Source: Janthinobacterium lividum
Lineage (GTDB): Bacteria > Pseudomonadota > Gammaproteobacteria > Burkholderiales > Burkholderiaceae_D
DNA: 64,000 nucleotides
Reading direction: 5' to 3'
Assembly: GCF_023509035.1 (NCBI RefSeq)
Contig: NZ_CP075583.1
Location: forward strand, 4,650,001-4,714,000
Within the stretch, counting starts at the first letter, position 1. Each line of letters begins with the position of its first letter. Position numbers and translations under genes: made by a program. The notes under the pieces were generated by a model, which saw nothing but the letters and a program-made list of their open reading frames with translations, was not told the DNA's origin and did no database searches. Below, one piece after another: positions 9,266-19,438 of the stretch.

Positions 9266-9916
9266 ATGCACTCTTTGCTTTCTCAATGGCAACCACGCCT
9301 GCTGACGCTGGCCAAGGCTAGCCTGGGCGATGACAGCGCCCACGACATCAACCACCTGCAGCGCGTCTGGCGCAACGCCAGCGTCCTGCTGCAAGATCAT
9401 GCGCAAGCCGACGCCCTCACCGTGATGGCTGCCTGCTATCTGCACGACCTGGTCAACCTGCCGAAAAACCACCCCGAGCGCCACCTGGCCTCGCGCCAGG
9501 CGGCCGCGCTGGCGTGCCGCCAGCTGGCGGAACTGGATTTCCCACCAGAAAAACTGGCTGGCGTGGCCCACGCCATCGAGACGCACAGTTTTTCCGCCAA
9601 TCTGCCGCCGCACACGATCGAAGCGCAGATCGTGCAGGATGCCGACCGTATCGACGCGCTGGGCGCCGTGGGACTGGCGCGCCTGTTTTACACGGCCGCG
9701 CGCATGGATAGCGCGCTGGCGCATGGCACGGATCCGCTGGCTCGGCAGCGTCCGCTCGACGACAAGGCATACGCGCTCGACCATATCGTCACCAAGCTCG
9801 ACAAACTGCCCGGCAAGATGCAGACGGCGGCGGGCCGCGCCTTGGCCGAACGGCGGCTGGCGGTGCTGACGGATTTCCGCGCCGGCTTTGCCGACGAATG
9901 GGGAACTGCGCTCTGA
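9266..9916 (+). CDS. HD-domain phosphohydrolase
   Basis: 216 aa HD-superfamily protein. Metal ligands are visible: an early His in AHDINHLQRVWRNA, the HD pair in ACYLHDLVN near residue 58, and a late Asp in VQDADRIDALGAVG. This arrangement matches the YedJ-type group, metal-dependent phosphohydrolases whose natural substrates are mostly unknown. The internal GAVGLARLFYTAARM segment is typical of that group. It has its own upstream region and is followed by an MFS exporter after a ~120 bp gap. Confidence 0.85.
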   Translation: MHSLLSQWQPRLLTLAKASLGDDSAHDINHLQRVWRNASVLLQDHAQADALTVMAACYLHDLVNLPKNHPERHLASRQAAALACRQLAELDFPPEKLAGVAHAIETHSFSANLPPHTIEAQIVQDADRIDALGAVGLARLFYTAARMDSALAHGTDPLARQRPLDDKAYALDHIVTKLDKLPGKMQTAAGRALAERRLAVLTDFRAGFADEWGTAL

Positions 9917-9951
9917 CATGGGTGGCGATAGCCAGCACGGTCCATGCTGTC

Positions 9952-9957
9952 TATAAT
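9952..9957 (+). promoter_or_regulatory. Candidate -10 box for the MFS gene
   Basis: A perfect TATAAT 80 bp before ATG 10037. No good -35 box is found at the expected distance. Its place argues that upstream in-frame starts are not used. Confidence 0.3.
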
Positions 9958-10036
9958 GCAAGCCTCAGCTATCGCGCCGCGCGTCAGCAAAAAACCTGCA
10001 ACGCGCCGGCGTAACGCCAACACGCCGAAAGCATGC

Positions 10037-11320
10037 ATGTCCGATAAAACCAGCCCCGACAGCCGTTCCCCGTCCTCCCCCGCCGCGCCCGCGCGCGCCG
10101 GCAACCTCAATTTCATCCTCGTCTGCGTCTTCATCGACATGCTGGGCATCGGCCTGGTGGTGCCCGTGCTGCCCATCCTGATCGGCGACTTTGTCAGCGG
10201 CAAGGAAGCGCAAGCGTTCTGGTACGGCATCATGGCGGCCGTCTTCGGCTTGCTGCAATTCATCTTCATGCCCATGCTGGGCGCCATCAGCGACCGCGTG
10301 GGACGCCGTCCCGTGCTGCTGTACTCGATGGCCGGCATGGGCATCAATTTCCTCGCTACAGGCTGGGCGCCTAATCTGGCCTGCCTGTTCATCGGCCGCA
10401 TCATCGGCGGCGTCTCGTCGGCCAGCATGTCAGTCGCATCCGCCTATGCCTCCGACATTTCCACGCCCGACAACCGCGCCAAGAGTTTCGGCAAGATCGG
10501 CGCCGCCTTCGGCCTGGGCTTCATTTGCGGGCCCATGCTGGGCGGCCTGCTGGGCGAAATCAATCTACACCTGCCGTTTTACGTGGCGGCGGGCTTGTCG
10601 GCCGCCAATTTCATCTACGGCTATTTCTTCGTACCCGAATCGCTGCAGCCGGGTCCGCGCGCACCCTTCACCCTGGCGCGCATCAACCCGTTTGCAGCCC
10701 TGCTGAAGCTGGTGCGCCGCGTGGAGATACGCGGCCTGGTGCTGGCCTTCGGTCTGATGACGTTTGCGCAAATGATGCTCAATACCACCTGGGTGCTGTA
10801 CACACATTTCCGCTTCGACTGGACGCCGCGCCAGAACGGCATCGCCCTGTTCTGCGTGGGTCTGTGCGCGGCCGTGGTGCAGGCGGGCTTGCTGGGCATA
10901 CTCATCAAGCGTTTTGGCGAAGTGCGTTTGTCCTTGCTGGGCATGGCCTCGGGCGCCCTCACCTATTTGCTGTACGGCCTGGCGACGCAGGGCTGGATGA
11001 TGTATGCGCTGATCCTGTGCAACCTGCTTGCCTTTGCCGCCGCTCCGGCCCTGCAAGGCATCATCTCGAAGGCTTCCGCCGCCAGCGAACAGGGAGAACT
11101 GATGGGTTCCCTGCAATCGATCAGCAGCCTGGGCATTATCATCATGCCTTTGCTCGGCAGCATGATCCTGGGCGAAGTGAGCCACTTGCCACCGCAAGAC
11201 TGGCGCATTGGCAGCACCTTCTACCTGTGCGCCATCATGCAAACCCTGGGCATCGTGGTGGCCTGGCGCTACTTCAAGGCGCAACGCCAGGCAAGACTTA
11301 TGGTTTCCACCACAAAGTAG
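10037..11320 (+). CDS. MFS transporter, TetA-like DHA1 family
   Basis: 427 aa inner-membrane transporter with twelve predicted spans. Motif A between spans 2 and 3 (GAISDRVGRRPVLL) and the GLVVPVLP segment in span 1 match the TetA/TCR drug:proton antiporter group. It probably exports a small compound; the substrate cannot be read from sequence. I chose ATG 10037 over an in-frame start at 9944 because a TATAAT lies between them and the residues upstream are not membrane-like or conserved in style. It ends 100 bp before the next gene. Confidence 0.85.
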   Translation: MSDKTSPDSRSPSSPAAPARAGNLNFILVCVFIDMLGIGLVVPVLPILIGDFVSGKEAQAFWYGIMAAVFGLLQFIFMPMLGAISDRVGRRPVLLYSMAGMGINFLATGWAPNLACLFIGRIIGGVSSASMSVASAYASDISTPDNRAKSFGKIGAAFGLGFICGPMLGGLLGEINLHLPFYVAAGLSAANFIYGYFFVPESLQPGPRAPFTLARINPFAALLKLVRRVEIRGLVLAFGLMTFAQMMLNTTWVLYTHFRFDWTPRQNGIALFCVGLCAAVVQAGLLGILIKRFGEVRLSLLGMASGALTYLLYGLATQGWMMYALILCNLLAFAAAPALQGIISKASAASEQGELMGSLQSISSLGIIIMPLLGSMILGEVSHLPPQDWRIGSTFYLCAIMQTLGIVVAWRYFKAQRQARLMVSTTK

Positions 11321-11420
11321 TCGTCGGGATAATATTGCATTTAAGAAATAAATAGGCGAGAATGGGATAATCAGGCGGACGTTGCCAACGCCCGCGATAC
11401 GATGGTGAGCAAGGATGGGT

Positions 11421-12242
11421 ATGACTGACTTTTATTCCAGCGCCTGGCGCCGAACCGTGGCCATGCTGGCGCTGGCGCTGCCGTCGCTGGCGGGCGCGCA
11501 ATGCTCGCGCGACATCCAGGTACCCATCTCGGCCATCGGCACCAGCGTGGTGGTCAATGGCGCCACCATCAGCGGCATCTATCCCGACTTGCTGCGCAAC
11601 TTGGGCGCCAAGCTCGGCTGCAATTTCATCTTCACGGCCGTGCCCCGCGCGCGCCTTGAAGCGATGTTCGAAGCGGGCAAGGCCGACTTGCTGATCCCTG
11701 CCAGCAGCACCTTGCGGCGCGACCAGCACGGCCTGTTCATCCCCATGCTGGGCAGCCGCCCCCTGCTGATTTCGCTACAGGGCACGCGCACACCCATCAA
11801 CACCATGCAGGAATTGATCGAGCGGCGCGAATTGCGCGTGGCGCTCGTGCGCGGCTACGACTATGGCGCACCGTACCAGGCGCTGGCGAAGGAGCTGAGC
11901 AGCCAGGGACGCCTGTTCTACGAGGTCGATGCGCTCTCCGTGGCGCGCCTGATGCAAAGCGGATTCATCGATGCCACCATCATGGCGCCCACCATCCTGG
12001 CCGGCGTGGCGCAGAACGATGCGCGCGTGTATGGCCTGGCCGACCGCTTGCGCCTGGAAGCGCTGCCGGAACTTCCCTGGGGCATGAGCGGCGTCTACCT
12101 GTCGCGCAAGTCGCTCACGGCGGAAGACCAGGCGACCCTGCGCGAGCTGCTGGACAAGGCAGGCCGCTCGGGCACCGTGATGGACGCCTTTCAGCGCAAT
12201 CACCGCCAGGAACTGCTGTCGCTCAGCATACGCCCCCGCTAA
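11421..12242 (+). CDS. Periplasmic substrate-binding protein-like
   Basis: About 273 aa secreted protein of the type 2 periplasmic binding fold (SBP_bac_3-like). A signal peptide ends near Ala-Gly-Ala-Gln. The mature part has the two-lobe pattern GIYPDLLRNLGAKLGCNF and a C-terminal RxDLLIPAS-like section. No ABC permease or ATPase gene is adjacent, so it may be an orphan sensor-like binding protein rather than part of a transporter. AAGGA at 11411-11415 favours ATG 11421 over ATG 11415. The following DMT gene starts 7 bases after the stop, so they are likely co-transcribed. Confidence 0.7.
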   Translation: MTDFYSSAWRRTVAMLALALPSLAGAQCSRDIQVPISAIGTSVVVNGATISGIYPDLLRNLGAKLGCNFIFTAVPRARLEAMFEAGKADLLIPASSTLRRDQHGLFIPMLGSRPLLISLQGTRTPINTMQELIERRELRVALVRGYDYGAPYQALAKELSSQGRLFYEVDALSVARLMQSGFIDATIMAPTILAGVAQNDARVYGLADRLRLEALPELPWGMSGVYLSRKSLTAEDQATLRELLDKAGRSGTVMDAFQRNHRQELLSLSIRPR

Positions 12243-12249
12243 GGCCTGC

Positions 12250-13107
12250 ATGTCCGGTTTTGTCGTCGCCGTCGTCCTGTTTGCCGCCCTGTTGCACGCC
12301 AGCTGGAACGCCATCGTCAAGTCGGGCAAGGATACCTTTCTCAGCACGGTGCTCGTGTCCGTGGGCGCGGCCCTGATTTCGCTGGCCGTCTTGCCCTTTG
12401 TCGATGCTCCCGCGCCCGCCAGCTGGCCCTACCTGGCCGCCTCGGCCGTGGCGCAGCTAGCCTATTACTCTCTGCTGGCGGCCGCCTACAAGGCCGGCGA
12501 CATGAGCCATGCCTACCCCCTGATGCGCGGCAGCGCACCGCTCATCGTGGCGCTGGCCAGCTGGCCGCTGATCGGCGAGCGTCTGTCTTCCCTGCAAATG
12601 GGCGCCGTCGCCTGCATCTGCGCAGGCATCTTCGGCCTGTATTTCGCCGCGCGCCTGCCCGCCATCGGCAGCACGCCGAAAAATACGGGACGCGCCACGG
12701 CCTTTGCGCTGGGCAACGCCTGCGTCATCGCCAGCTATACCCTGATCGACGGCATCGGCGTGCGCCTGTCCGGCGCGCCGGCCGCCTACACCATGTGGAT
12801 TTTTGTCTTGAACGGCACAGGGCTATTGCTGTGGACGACGTTGCGCCGCCCCGCCGACTTGCTTGCGTATGCGCAAACGCAATGGCGCCTGGCTGCCTTG
12901 GGCGGTTTCGGCACCCTCGCCTCGTATGGCCTGGCCCTGTGGGCCATGACGCAGGCGCCCGTGGCCGCCATCGCGGCCCTGCGCGAAACGTCGATTTTGT
13001 TTGCCATCGCCATTGCAGCGCTGTTCCTGCGCGAAAAAATCAGCCCCCGCCGCTACCTGGCCATCGCCATGATAGCGGCGGGCGCCATCCTCATGCGCGC
13101 CGGCTAG
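12250..13107 (+). CDS. EamA/DMT family transporter
   Basis: 285 aa inner-membrane protein with ten predicted spans in two EamA repeats. The first repeat begins LLHASWNAIVKSGKD and the second follows NACVIASYTLIDGIG. The family exports metabolites such as amino acids or other small solutes; the substrate is not evident. It sits seven bases after the binding-protein gene on the same strand, and its 3' end overlaps the convergent hydrolase stop by four bases. Confidence 0.88.
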   Translation: MSGFVVAVVLFAALLHASWNAIVKSGKDTFLSTVLVSVGAALISLAVLPFVDAPAPASWPYLAASAVAQLAYYSLLAAAYKAGDMSHAYPLMRGSAPLIVALASWPLIGERLSSLQMGAVACICAGIFGLYFAARLPAIGSTPKNTGRATAFALGNACVIASYTLIDGIGVRLSGAPAAYTMWIFVLNGTGLLLWTTLRRPADLLAYAQTQWRLAALGGFGTLASYGLALWAMTQAPVAAIAALRETSILFAIAIAALFLREKISPRRYLAIAMIAAGAILMRAG

Positions 13108-15047
13108 CGCGCGTCGAGCGGCGCAATCGGCAACTCGATGGCGCTGGCCGCCCCTGCCGCGTGGTACACGCGCTGCGTCGCCTTTCTATAGTGACCTGGG
13201 TCGGCCAGGAAGATGTTCGGCACGTAGTTTTGCGGATTGCGGTCGTACAGAGGGAACCAGCTCGACTGTACTTGCACGGCAATACGGTGACCGGGCAGGA
13301 AGACGTGATTCGCGTTCGGCAAGGCGAAGCGGTAGCGCTCCACTTTGCCCGCCGGTATCGGCGTCGGGTGCTCGAAGCTGTCGCGGTAGCGCCCGCGGAA
13401 GATATCCATCGCCACGCCCAGCTGGTAGCCGCCCATGGCCGGCTGCGACGGTACTTCGTCCGGATACACGTCGATCAGTTTCACCACCCAGTCCGCATCC
13501 GTGCCACTGGTGGAGGCAAACAGGTTGACCATCGGTGCGCCGGCGATGCGCACGGCCGTTTTCAAGGGCTCGGAAACGTAGCTGAGCACGTCCGTGCGGT
13601 CCGCATAGCCGCGCTGGTCGCTGACCAGCCATGGCTTCCACACATCGGCATCGTTCAGGCGCACGGGACGCGCGACGAAGGGCACGGGTTTCGCCGGATC
13701 GGCCACGTATTCATCGAAGGCGCCTTCAGCCGCATCCGCAGCGCCCGATGGCGCCGCAAAGCCCAGTTTGGAATCGTCCTGCAGGTAGATCGGCGTCAGC
13801 TTGGTCTCGCAGGTCTCGCAGGCCAGCGGCCACTGCTGCAGGCGCTGCCACTGGTTCGTGCCGCTCTGGTAGGACACCACGGGCGCCGTGTTCGCGTCCG
13901 GCGCGCCATCCTTCAGGTATTGATTGAGGAACGGTTGCATGACTTTTTCGCGGAACTGGCGCGCCGTATCGCCGTCAAACCTCAAAGCGCCCAGGCTGGA
14001 ACCATCATAGTTGACGCCGCTATGACGCCACGGGCCGATGGCCAGGTAATTGAGGTTGTTGTGCTTGTCGCGCCCTTCCATCGCCGAGTAGGTGGCATAG
14101 GGACCATAAATGTCTTCCTGGTCCCACTGCCCCACCACGTGCATGGTCGGCACGATCAGCGGGCGCTTCGCGAGGATTTTATCGAGCGCCTGTTCTTGCC
14201 AGTAACTGTCGTAGGCCGGGTGTTCAAACAGCTTTTTCGTGTAGGTCAGCTTGTCGATGCCGAATTTCTTCGCGTAAGCGCCAGCCGAGCCAATGCGCAG
14301 GTACGCGTCGTAGTCGTCGTAGACGCCCGTCACGGGCGCCTCGCCGCTGCCGCGCACGCTTGTCTGCCACGCCAGGTAAGACAAGCTGGGCATGCGGAAG
14401 GCGCCGTTATGGAACCAGTCGTCGCCGCGCCAGCCATCGACCATGGCGCTCATGGGAATGGCCACCTTCAGCGCCGGATGCGGATCGACCAGGGCCATCA
14501 GCACCGTATGTCCCTCGTACGAGGAACCCAGCATGCCTACCTTGCCATTGCTTTCCGGCACATTCTTCACGAGCCAGTCGATGGTGTCCCACGCATCCGT
14601 GACGTTGTCCACCTTGGTATTGTTCAGCGGGCCACGCACGGGGCGCGTCATGACGTAATCGCCTTCCGAGCCATGCTTGCCGCGCACGTCCTGGAACACG
14701 CGGATATAACCGTTTTCCACCAGGGTATCGTCGCCTTGCGGCAAGGTGGCCAGCATGCTGGCGCTGGTCGCGCGCTGGGCGCGGCGGGCCGCATTGTACG
14801 GCGTGCGCGTAAGCATGATCGGCGCTCTTTTCGCGTCTTTCGGTACGACAATCACCGTGTACAGCTTGACGCCATCGCGCATGGGTATCATCACCACGCG
14901 CTTGACGTAGTCATTCATGTCGGGCATCACCAGCTTGGCGCCGATATCGGGCGTCATGGGCGGCGTTTGCGCCAGCACGGGTGCGGCAAACAGGGAACTA
15001 ATAACAAGGGCCAGGCCGGTGAGCCGGACGGGGGACGACACGCGCAT
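13104..15047 (-). CDS. CocE/NonD family secreted hydrolase
   Basis: 647 aa exported serine hydrolase of the X-Pro dipeptidyl-peptidase/cocaine esterase group; it most resembles alpha-amino acid ester hydrolases and glutaryl-7-ACA acylases. A signal peptide ends at APVLAQ. The N-terminal alpha/beta domain has the nucleophile motif GSSYEG near residue 174, an Asp-rich DVRGKHGSEG segment and a His in GPWRHSG. The C-terminal jelly-roll domain covers roughly 420-640. Start ATG 15047 follows GGAGAA. It probably cleaves an acyl amide or ester in the periplasm. Substrate not known. Confidence 0.88.
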   Translation of the reverse strand: MRVSSPVRLTGLALVISSLFAAPVLAQTPPMTPDIGAKLVMPDMNDYVKRVVMIPMRDGVKLYTVIVVPKDAKRAPIMLTRTPYNAARRAQRATSASMLATLPQGDDTLVENGYIRVFQDVRGKHGSEGDYVMTRPVRGPLNNTKVDNVTDAWDTIDWLVKNVPESNGKVGMLGSSYEGHTVLMALVDPHPALKVAIPMSAMVDGWRGDDWFHNGAFRMPSLSYLAWQTSVRGSGEAPVTGVYDDYDAYLRIGSAGAYAKKFGIDKLTYTKKLFEHPAYDSYWQEQALDKILAKRPLIVPTMHVVGQWDQEDIYGPYATYSAMEGRDKHNNLNYLAIGPWRHSGVNYDGSSLGALRFDGDTARQFREKVMQPFLNQYLKDGAPDANTAPVVSYQSGTNQWQRLQQWPLACETCETKLTPIYLQDDSKLGFAAPSGAADAAEGAFDEYVADPAKPVPFVARPVRLNDADVWKPWLVSDQRGYADRTDVLSYVSEPLKTAVRIAGAPMVNLFASTSGTDADWVVKLIDVYPDEVPSQPAMGGYQLGVAMDIFRGRYRDSFEHPTPIPAGKVERYRFALPNANHVFLPGHRIAVQVQSSWFPLYDRNPQNYVPNIFLADPGHYRKATQRVYHAAGAASAIELPIAPLDAR

Positions 15048-15364
15048 ACTGTTCTCCAATGATTCATGCCACGCAAAAGTGGCCGAACGGCAATAGTACC
15101 CGGAAAGCAAGTTCTGCAGTAGGCCAGCCTCTGACGCAGCGCAGCAGATAAATCGGGGCGCAACTTGACAGAACGCGCACGAACTGCAACCATAACGCCA
15201 TGAAATTTATCCCCTCACAACACGCCTGCTTGAATTGGTGGTCCCGCTCACTTTCGCGCGGCCACTGCATAGTGATGTGATTTTGATCCACGCCGCCTCG
15301 ATCGGTGGCGTAACAGGCTCAAGCCTGGATCATCCCCGATGCAGGCGGCTCAAAAGGAAACTTG

Positions 15365-16440
15365 ATGAGCTTGCCTAATACTCCCGATACTCCCGACACC
15401 GACAACACCCCGGCCGCACCGCTGTCCGCCGCCGCCATCGCTTCGCAATCCGTGATCCTGACGGGCGACCGCCCTACCGGCCCCTTGCACCTGGGCCACT
15501 ACGTAGGCAGCCTGCGCGACCGCGTCGCCTACCAGAACAGCTACAAGCAATTCATCATGCTGGCCGACGCACAAGCGCTGACGGACAATATGGATGACAT
15601 CGACAAGGTGCACCGCAACGTCGTCGAAGTGGCGCTCGACTATCTGGCCGTCGGCATCGACCCGACGAAAACCACGGTGTTCATCCAGTCGCAAATCCCG
15701 GAGCTGGCCGAGCTGACCTTTTACTACCTGAACATCGTTACCGTGGCGCGCCTCGAGCGCAACCCCACCGTCAAGGAAGAAATCCGTTTGCGCGGCTTCG
15801 AGCGCGACATCCCGGCCGGCTTTTTGACCTACCCTGCCAGCCAGGCTGCCGACATCACGGCCTTCAAGGCGGGCGTGGTGCCCGTGGGCGAAGACCAGAT
15901 CCCGATGATCGAGCAAACGAATGAAATCGTTCGCCGCTTCAACCGCATGTACAACCGTGAAGTATTGATGGAATGCAAGGCGCTGGTGCCGGACATCGGC
16001 CGCCTGCCCGGCATCGACGGCAAGGCGAAGATGAGCAAGTCGCTGGGCAACACCATCAACCTGGGCGCAACCTCGGCCGAAATCACGGCCGCCGTGAAAA
16101 AGTCTATACCGACCCGCTGCACCTGCGCGTGGAAGACCCGGGGCACCTGGAAGGCAATATCGCGTTTACCTACCTGGATGCATTTGACCCGGAAAAAGCG
16201 GCGCTGGCCGAAATGAAAGCCCATTATGTGCGCGGCGGCCTGGGCGACAGCATCGTCAAGAAGCGCCTGGACCTGGTCTTGCAGGAAATGCTGGCGCCGA
16301 TCCGCGCCCGCCGCGAAGAATTCGCCAAGGACAAGGGACAAGTCATCCAGATGCTCAAGGAAGGCACGTTCAAGGCACGCGAAGTGGCGGCCCGCACGGC
16401 CGATGAAGTCAAGTCGGCGCTGGGTCTCAACTACTTCTGA
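15365..16440 (+). CDS. trpS: Tryptophan--tRNA ligase (frameshifted)
   Basis: Class I aminoacyl-tRNA synthetase that charges tRNA-Trp. The signature [12 protein letters not shown] (HIGH-type) and [10 protein letters not shown] (KMSKS) are both present. The frame breaks just after KMSKS: the run GTGAAAAAG at 16094-16102 is one base short, and the rest ([19 protein letters not shown] to GLNYF) continues in the next frame. Restored length is about 358 aa. Because the enzyme is essential and no second copy is visible here, a sequencing indel is the simplest explanation. ATG 15365 is preceded by AAAGGAA; the extra ~20 N-terminal residues are low-complexity. Confidence 0.9.
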
Positions 16441-16559
16441 TCACAGACAGGAATAGCAAACTGATGCGCCCAGGCGGAGTCGGGTAAAATCCCGCTTTCG
16501 CCTGGGCGCAATTCGTTTGTCACCGTGGCATCAGCAATCCGTAGAGAAGACAAGGCGCC

Positions 16560-18149
16560 ATGACCGATACCCCTATCGAACAGCTGCTGCAGCAGCATTT
16601 TTCCATCGATGCGCTGCAACGCTCGCCTGCGCCCCTGCAGCAGGCGCTGCGCATGCTGGGTGGCTGGCTGGCCGCCGAGCGCGACACGCCGTATCCGCAC
16701 ACGCCGTATGCGCAACTGCTGACGCAACTGTCCGACACTTGCCTGCCCGTGCACGGCATGCCCGTGGCGGAATTCCTGCAAGAACTCGACACCACCGTGC
16801 TGGCCAATACGGCCCAGCTGAACCACCCGCAATACATCGGCCACATGACGCAGGCCTTGCCCTGGATCAGCGTGCTGGCAGAAGCGTTTACGGCCACTCT
16901 GAACCAGAATCAGGTCAAGATCGAGACGGCGTATGTGTCGACCCTGATCGAAAAACAGATCCTCGGCTGGCTGCACCGCCAGGTGTACCAGCAGGCTGAT
17001 AGCGTCTACACGCAGGCCATGGCGGCCACCAGCGGCGCGCTGGGCAATGTCGTCAATGGCGGCACCATGGGCAACTTGACGGCGCTGGCCGTGGCGCTGG
17101 AACAGCAGTTGCCCGGCACGCGCAAGCGGGGCCTGTTTGCCGCCATGCAGGAATCAGCTTACGCGGGGCTGGCCGTGATCGGCTCGGCCCGCAGCCATTA
17201 TTCCGTGAAAAAGGCGCTGGCGACCCTGGGCCTCGGCGAAAACGCGCTGCACCTGGTGGCCGTCGACCGCGACAACCGCATCGATATCGCCGCGCTGGAA
17301 GCAAGCATTGCCGATTTAAAACAGCGCAATATCAAGGTCATCGCCATGATCGGCATCGCCGGCACGACGGAAACGGGCGCCATCGATCCGCTGGCCGCCA
17401 TGGCGGCCATTGCCGCGCGAGAAAGCATCTGGTTCCACGTGGATGCGGCCTGGGGCGGCGCCCTGCTGATCGCGGAACAGTACCGCGCGCTGTACGACGG
17501 GATTGCTTTGGCCGACTCCGTCGTCATCGACGGGCACAAGCTGCTGTGGGTGCCGATGGCGCAAAGCATGGTGCTGTTCAAGGACAGCGCCAGCCTGAAC
17601 TTGCTGAAACATAACGCCAACTACATCTTGCGCGACAACTCGGGCGACCTGGGACAGACGTCGCTGGAGGGCTCGCGCCGCTTCGACGCCTTGAAGCTGT
17701 GGACCTCGTTCAAAGTGCTGGGCGTATCCGGCTACACGACCTTGCTGCAGCAGGCGGCCACCTTGTCCGGCCAGTTGCAGCAGTTATTGGCCGACCAGCA
17801 GGACTTCGAACTCGTCACGCGTTCCGACACCTTCATTCTGACCTACCGCTACGTGCCCGCGCACTTGCGCCAGCGTATGGAAAGTTTGCTGGCTGGCGAC
17901 CAAGTGGACGCGGCGACCGAACTGAACAAGCAACTGAACACGCTCAACGCCAAGCTGCAAAACCGGCAAAAGGCGCAGGGCCACAGTTTTGTGTCGCGCA
18001 CGGTACTGGAATCGACGCGCTATCCTGGCCCGACCAACGTGCTGCGCGTGGTCATGACGAATGTCAAGACGCGCCCCCACCATTTGCGCGCCATCCTGGC
18101 CGAGCAGCGCGCCATCGGCCAGGCGCTGGTGGCGGAACTGGGCCTCTAA
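16560..18149 (+). CDS. PLP-dependent decarboxylase, PanP-like
   Basis: 529 aa group II decarboxylase of the glutamate/aspartate/aromatic amino acid family, with pyridoxal phosphate bound at Lys about 325 in VVIDGHKLLW. Other family marks are HPQYIGHMTQ in the N-terminal part, GGTMGNLTAL and FHVDAAWGG, whose Asp contacts the cofactor ring. Overall it is closest to the putative pyridoxal-dependent aspartate 1-decarboxylases (PanP), which make beta-alanine for pantothenate in bacteria without PanD. That substrate is inferred. It is followed 36 bp later by a CLC-type channel gene on the same strand. Confidence 0.82.
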   Translation: MTDTPIEQLLQQHFSIDALQRSPAPLQQALRMLGGWLAAERDTPYPHTPYAQLLTQLSDTCLPVHGMPVAEFLQELDTTVLANTAQLNHPQYIGHMTQALPWISVLAEAFTATLNQNQVKIETAYVSTLIEKQILGWLHRQVYQQADSVYTQAMAATSGALGNVVNGGTMGNLTALAVALEQQLPGTRKRGLFAAMQESAYAGLAVIGSARSHYSVKKALATLGLGENALHLVAVDRDNRIDIAALEASIADLKQRNIKVIAMIGIAGTTETGAIDPLAAMAAIAARESIWFHVDAAWGGALLIAEQYRALYDGIALADSVVIDGHKLLWVPMAQSMVLFKDSASLNLLKHNANYILRDNSGDLGQTSLEGSRRFDALKLWTSFKVLGVSGYTTLLQQAATLSGQLQQLLADQQDFELVTRSDTFILTYRYVPAHLRQRMESLLAGDQVDAATELNKQLNTLNAKLQNRQKAQGHSFVSRTVLESTRYPGPTNVLRVVMTNVKTRPHHLRAILAEQRAIGQALVAELGL

Positions 18150-18185
18150 GGAACCACCCACCCATCAGCCTTGACTGGATGCACG

Positions 18186-19438
18186 ATGCAGCGTCTTAGC
18201 GCCCTCACCGATCTGTTAAAGCATCTGTTGAAATGGCTGCTGCTCGCTGCCATCGTTGCCGTGCTGGCCGGGTCTGCCTCGGCCGGCTTCCTGTTCGCCC
18301 TCGATTGGGCCACGCGCACCCGGCTGGCGCACGCCTGGCTGATATGGCTGCTGCCTGTGGCGGGTTTCGCCGTCGGCTGGCTGTATTTGCGCTACGGCAG
18401 CAGTGTCGAAGGCGGCGCGAACCTGCTCATCGATGAAATCCACGACCCGAAAAAATCATCCCGCTGCGCATGGCGCCGCTGGTACTGGGCGGCACCGTCC
18501 TCTCGCATTTGTTCGGCGCCTCTGTCGGGCGTGAAGGCACGGCCGTGCAGATGGGCGGCGCGCTGGCCGACCAGCTGACCCGCATGTTTCGTTTAAACAA
18601 TGAAGACCGCCGCATCATCCTGATGGCCGGCATCAGCGCCGGCTTTGCCTCCGTCTTTGGCACGCCGCTGGCGGGCGCCCTCTTCGGCCTGGAAGTGCTG
18701 GCCATCGGCCGCCTGCGCTATGAAGCCATGCTGCCTTGCCTGGCAGCCGCCGTCATCGCCGACCAGGTGGGCCTGCTGTGGGGGCAGTTATTGAACATTC
18801 AGCACACACATTACGCCATGCCGCTAATCCCCGCCCTCTCCGCCTGGACCTTGTGCGCCATGGTGATCGCGGGCGTGCTGTTCGGCGTGACCGGTAACAT
18901 ATTTGCGCAAGCCACGCACGGCTTGAGCGGGCTGATGAAGCGCTGGATCAGCTACGCCCCGCTGCGTCCGCTGGCAGGTGGCGTGATCATCGCGCTTGCC
19001 GTGTGGCTGATCGGCACCGATCGCTACCTCGGCCTGGGCATTCCCACCATCGTCGATGCCCTGAAGGAACCGCTGCCCGCATACGATTTCCTGGCCAAGA
19101 TGGCGTTTACCATCGTCTCGCTGGGAACGGGTTTCAAGGGCGGCGAAGTGACGCCCCTGTTCTACATCGGCGCGACCCTGGGCAATGCGCTGGGCCCGCT
19201 GCTGCACCAGCCAGTCACCCTGCTGGCCGCCATCGGCTTTGTCGCCGTATTTGCCGGCGCCGCCAACACGCCGATCGCCTCGACCCTGATGGCCATGGAA
19301 CTGTTTGGCGCGGAGATCGGCGTGTACGCCGCCATTGCCTGCGTCGTGGCCTATCTGTTTTCCGGCCACGCGGGTATTTACCAGGCGCAACGCAGCGGTC
19401 ACGCCAAGCGCCATCCGGCCAAGGATATCGACACATGA
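18186..19438 (+). CDS. CLC family anion channel/antiporter (frameshifted)
   Basis: Membrane protein of the CLC chloride/fluoride family. N-terminal membrane helices are followed by GGANLLIDEIHDPKK, then GASVGREGTAVQMGG and the C-terminal GFKGGEVTPLFYIGATLGN. The frame breaks at the A6 run 18450-18455; seven A's would read DPKKIIPLRMAP and restore a protein of about 417 aa. GREGT in place of GREGP, and the lack of the chloride-type GSGIP motif, suggest the fluoride-exporting CLC-F branch; that is inference. ATG 18186 is chosen over TTG 18171. It overlaps the next gene by ATGA. No fluoride riboswitch fits in the short upstream gap. Confidence 0.82.

Noticed and set aside
12795..15062. Very long open frame on the plus strand opposite the CocE hydrolase
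   Set aside because: Arg/His-rich, no recognisable domain; it is the antisense of a well-supported secreted hydrolase.
18150..18185. Fluoride riboswitch before the CLC gene
   Set aside because: The gap is only 36 bp, too short for the known structure.
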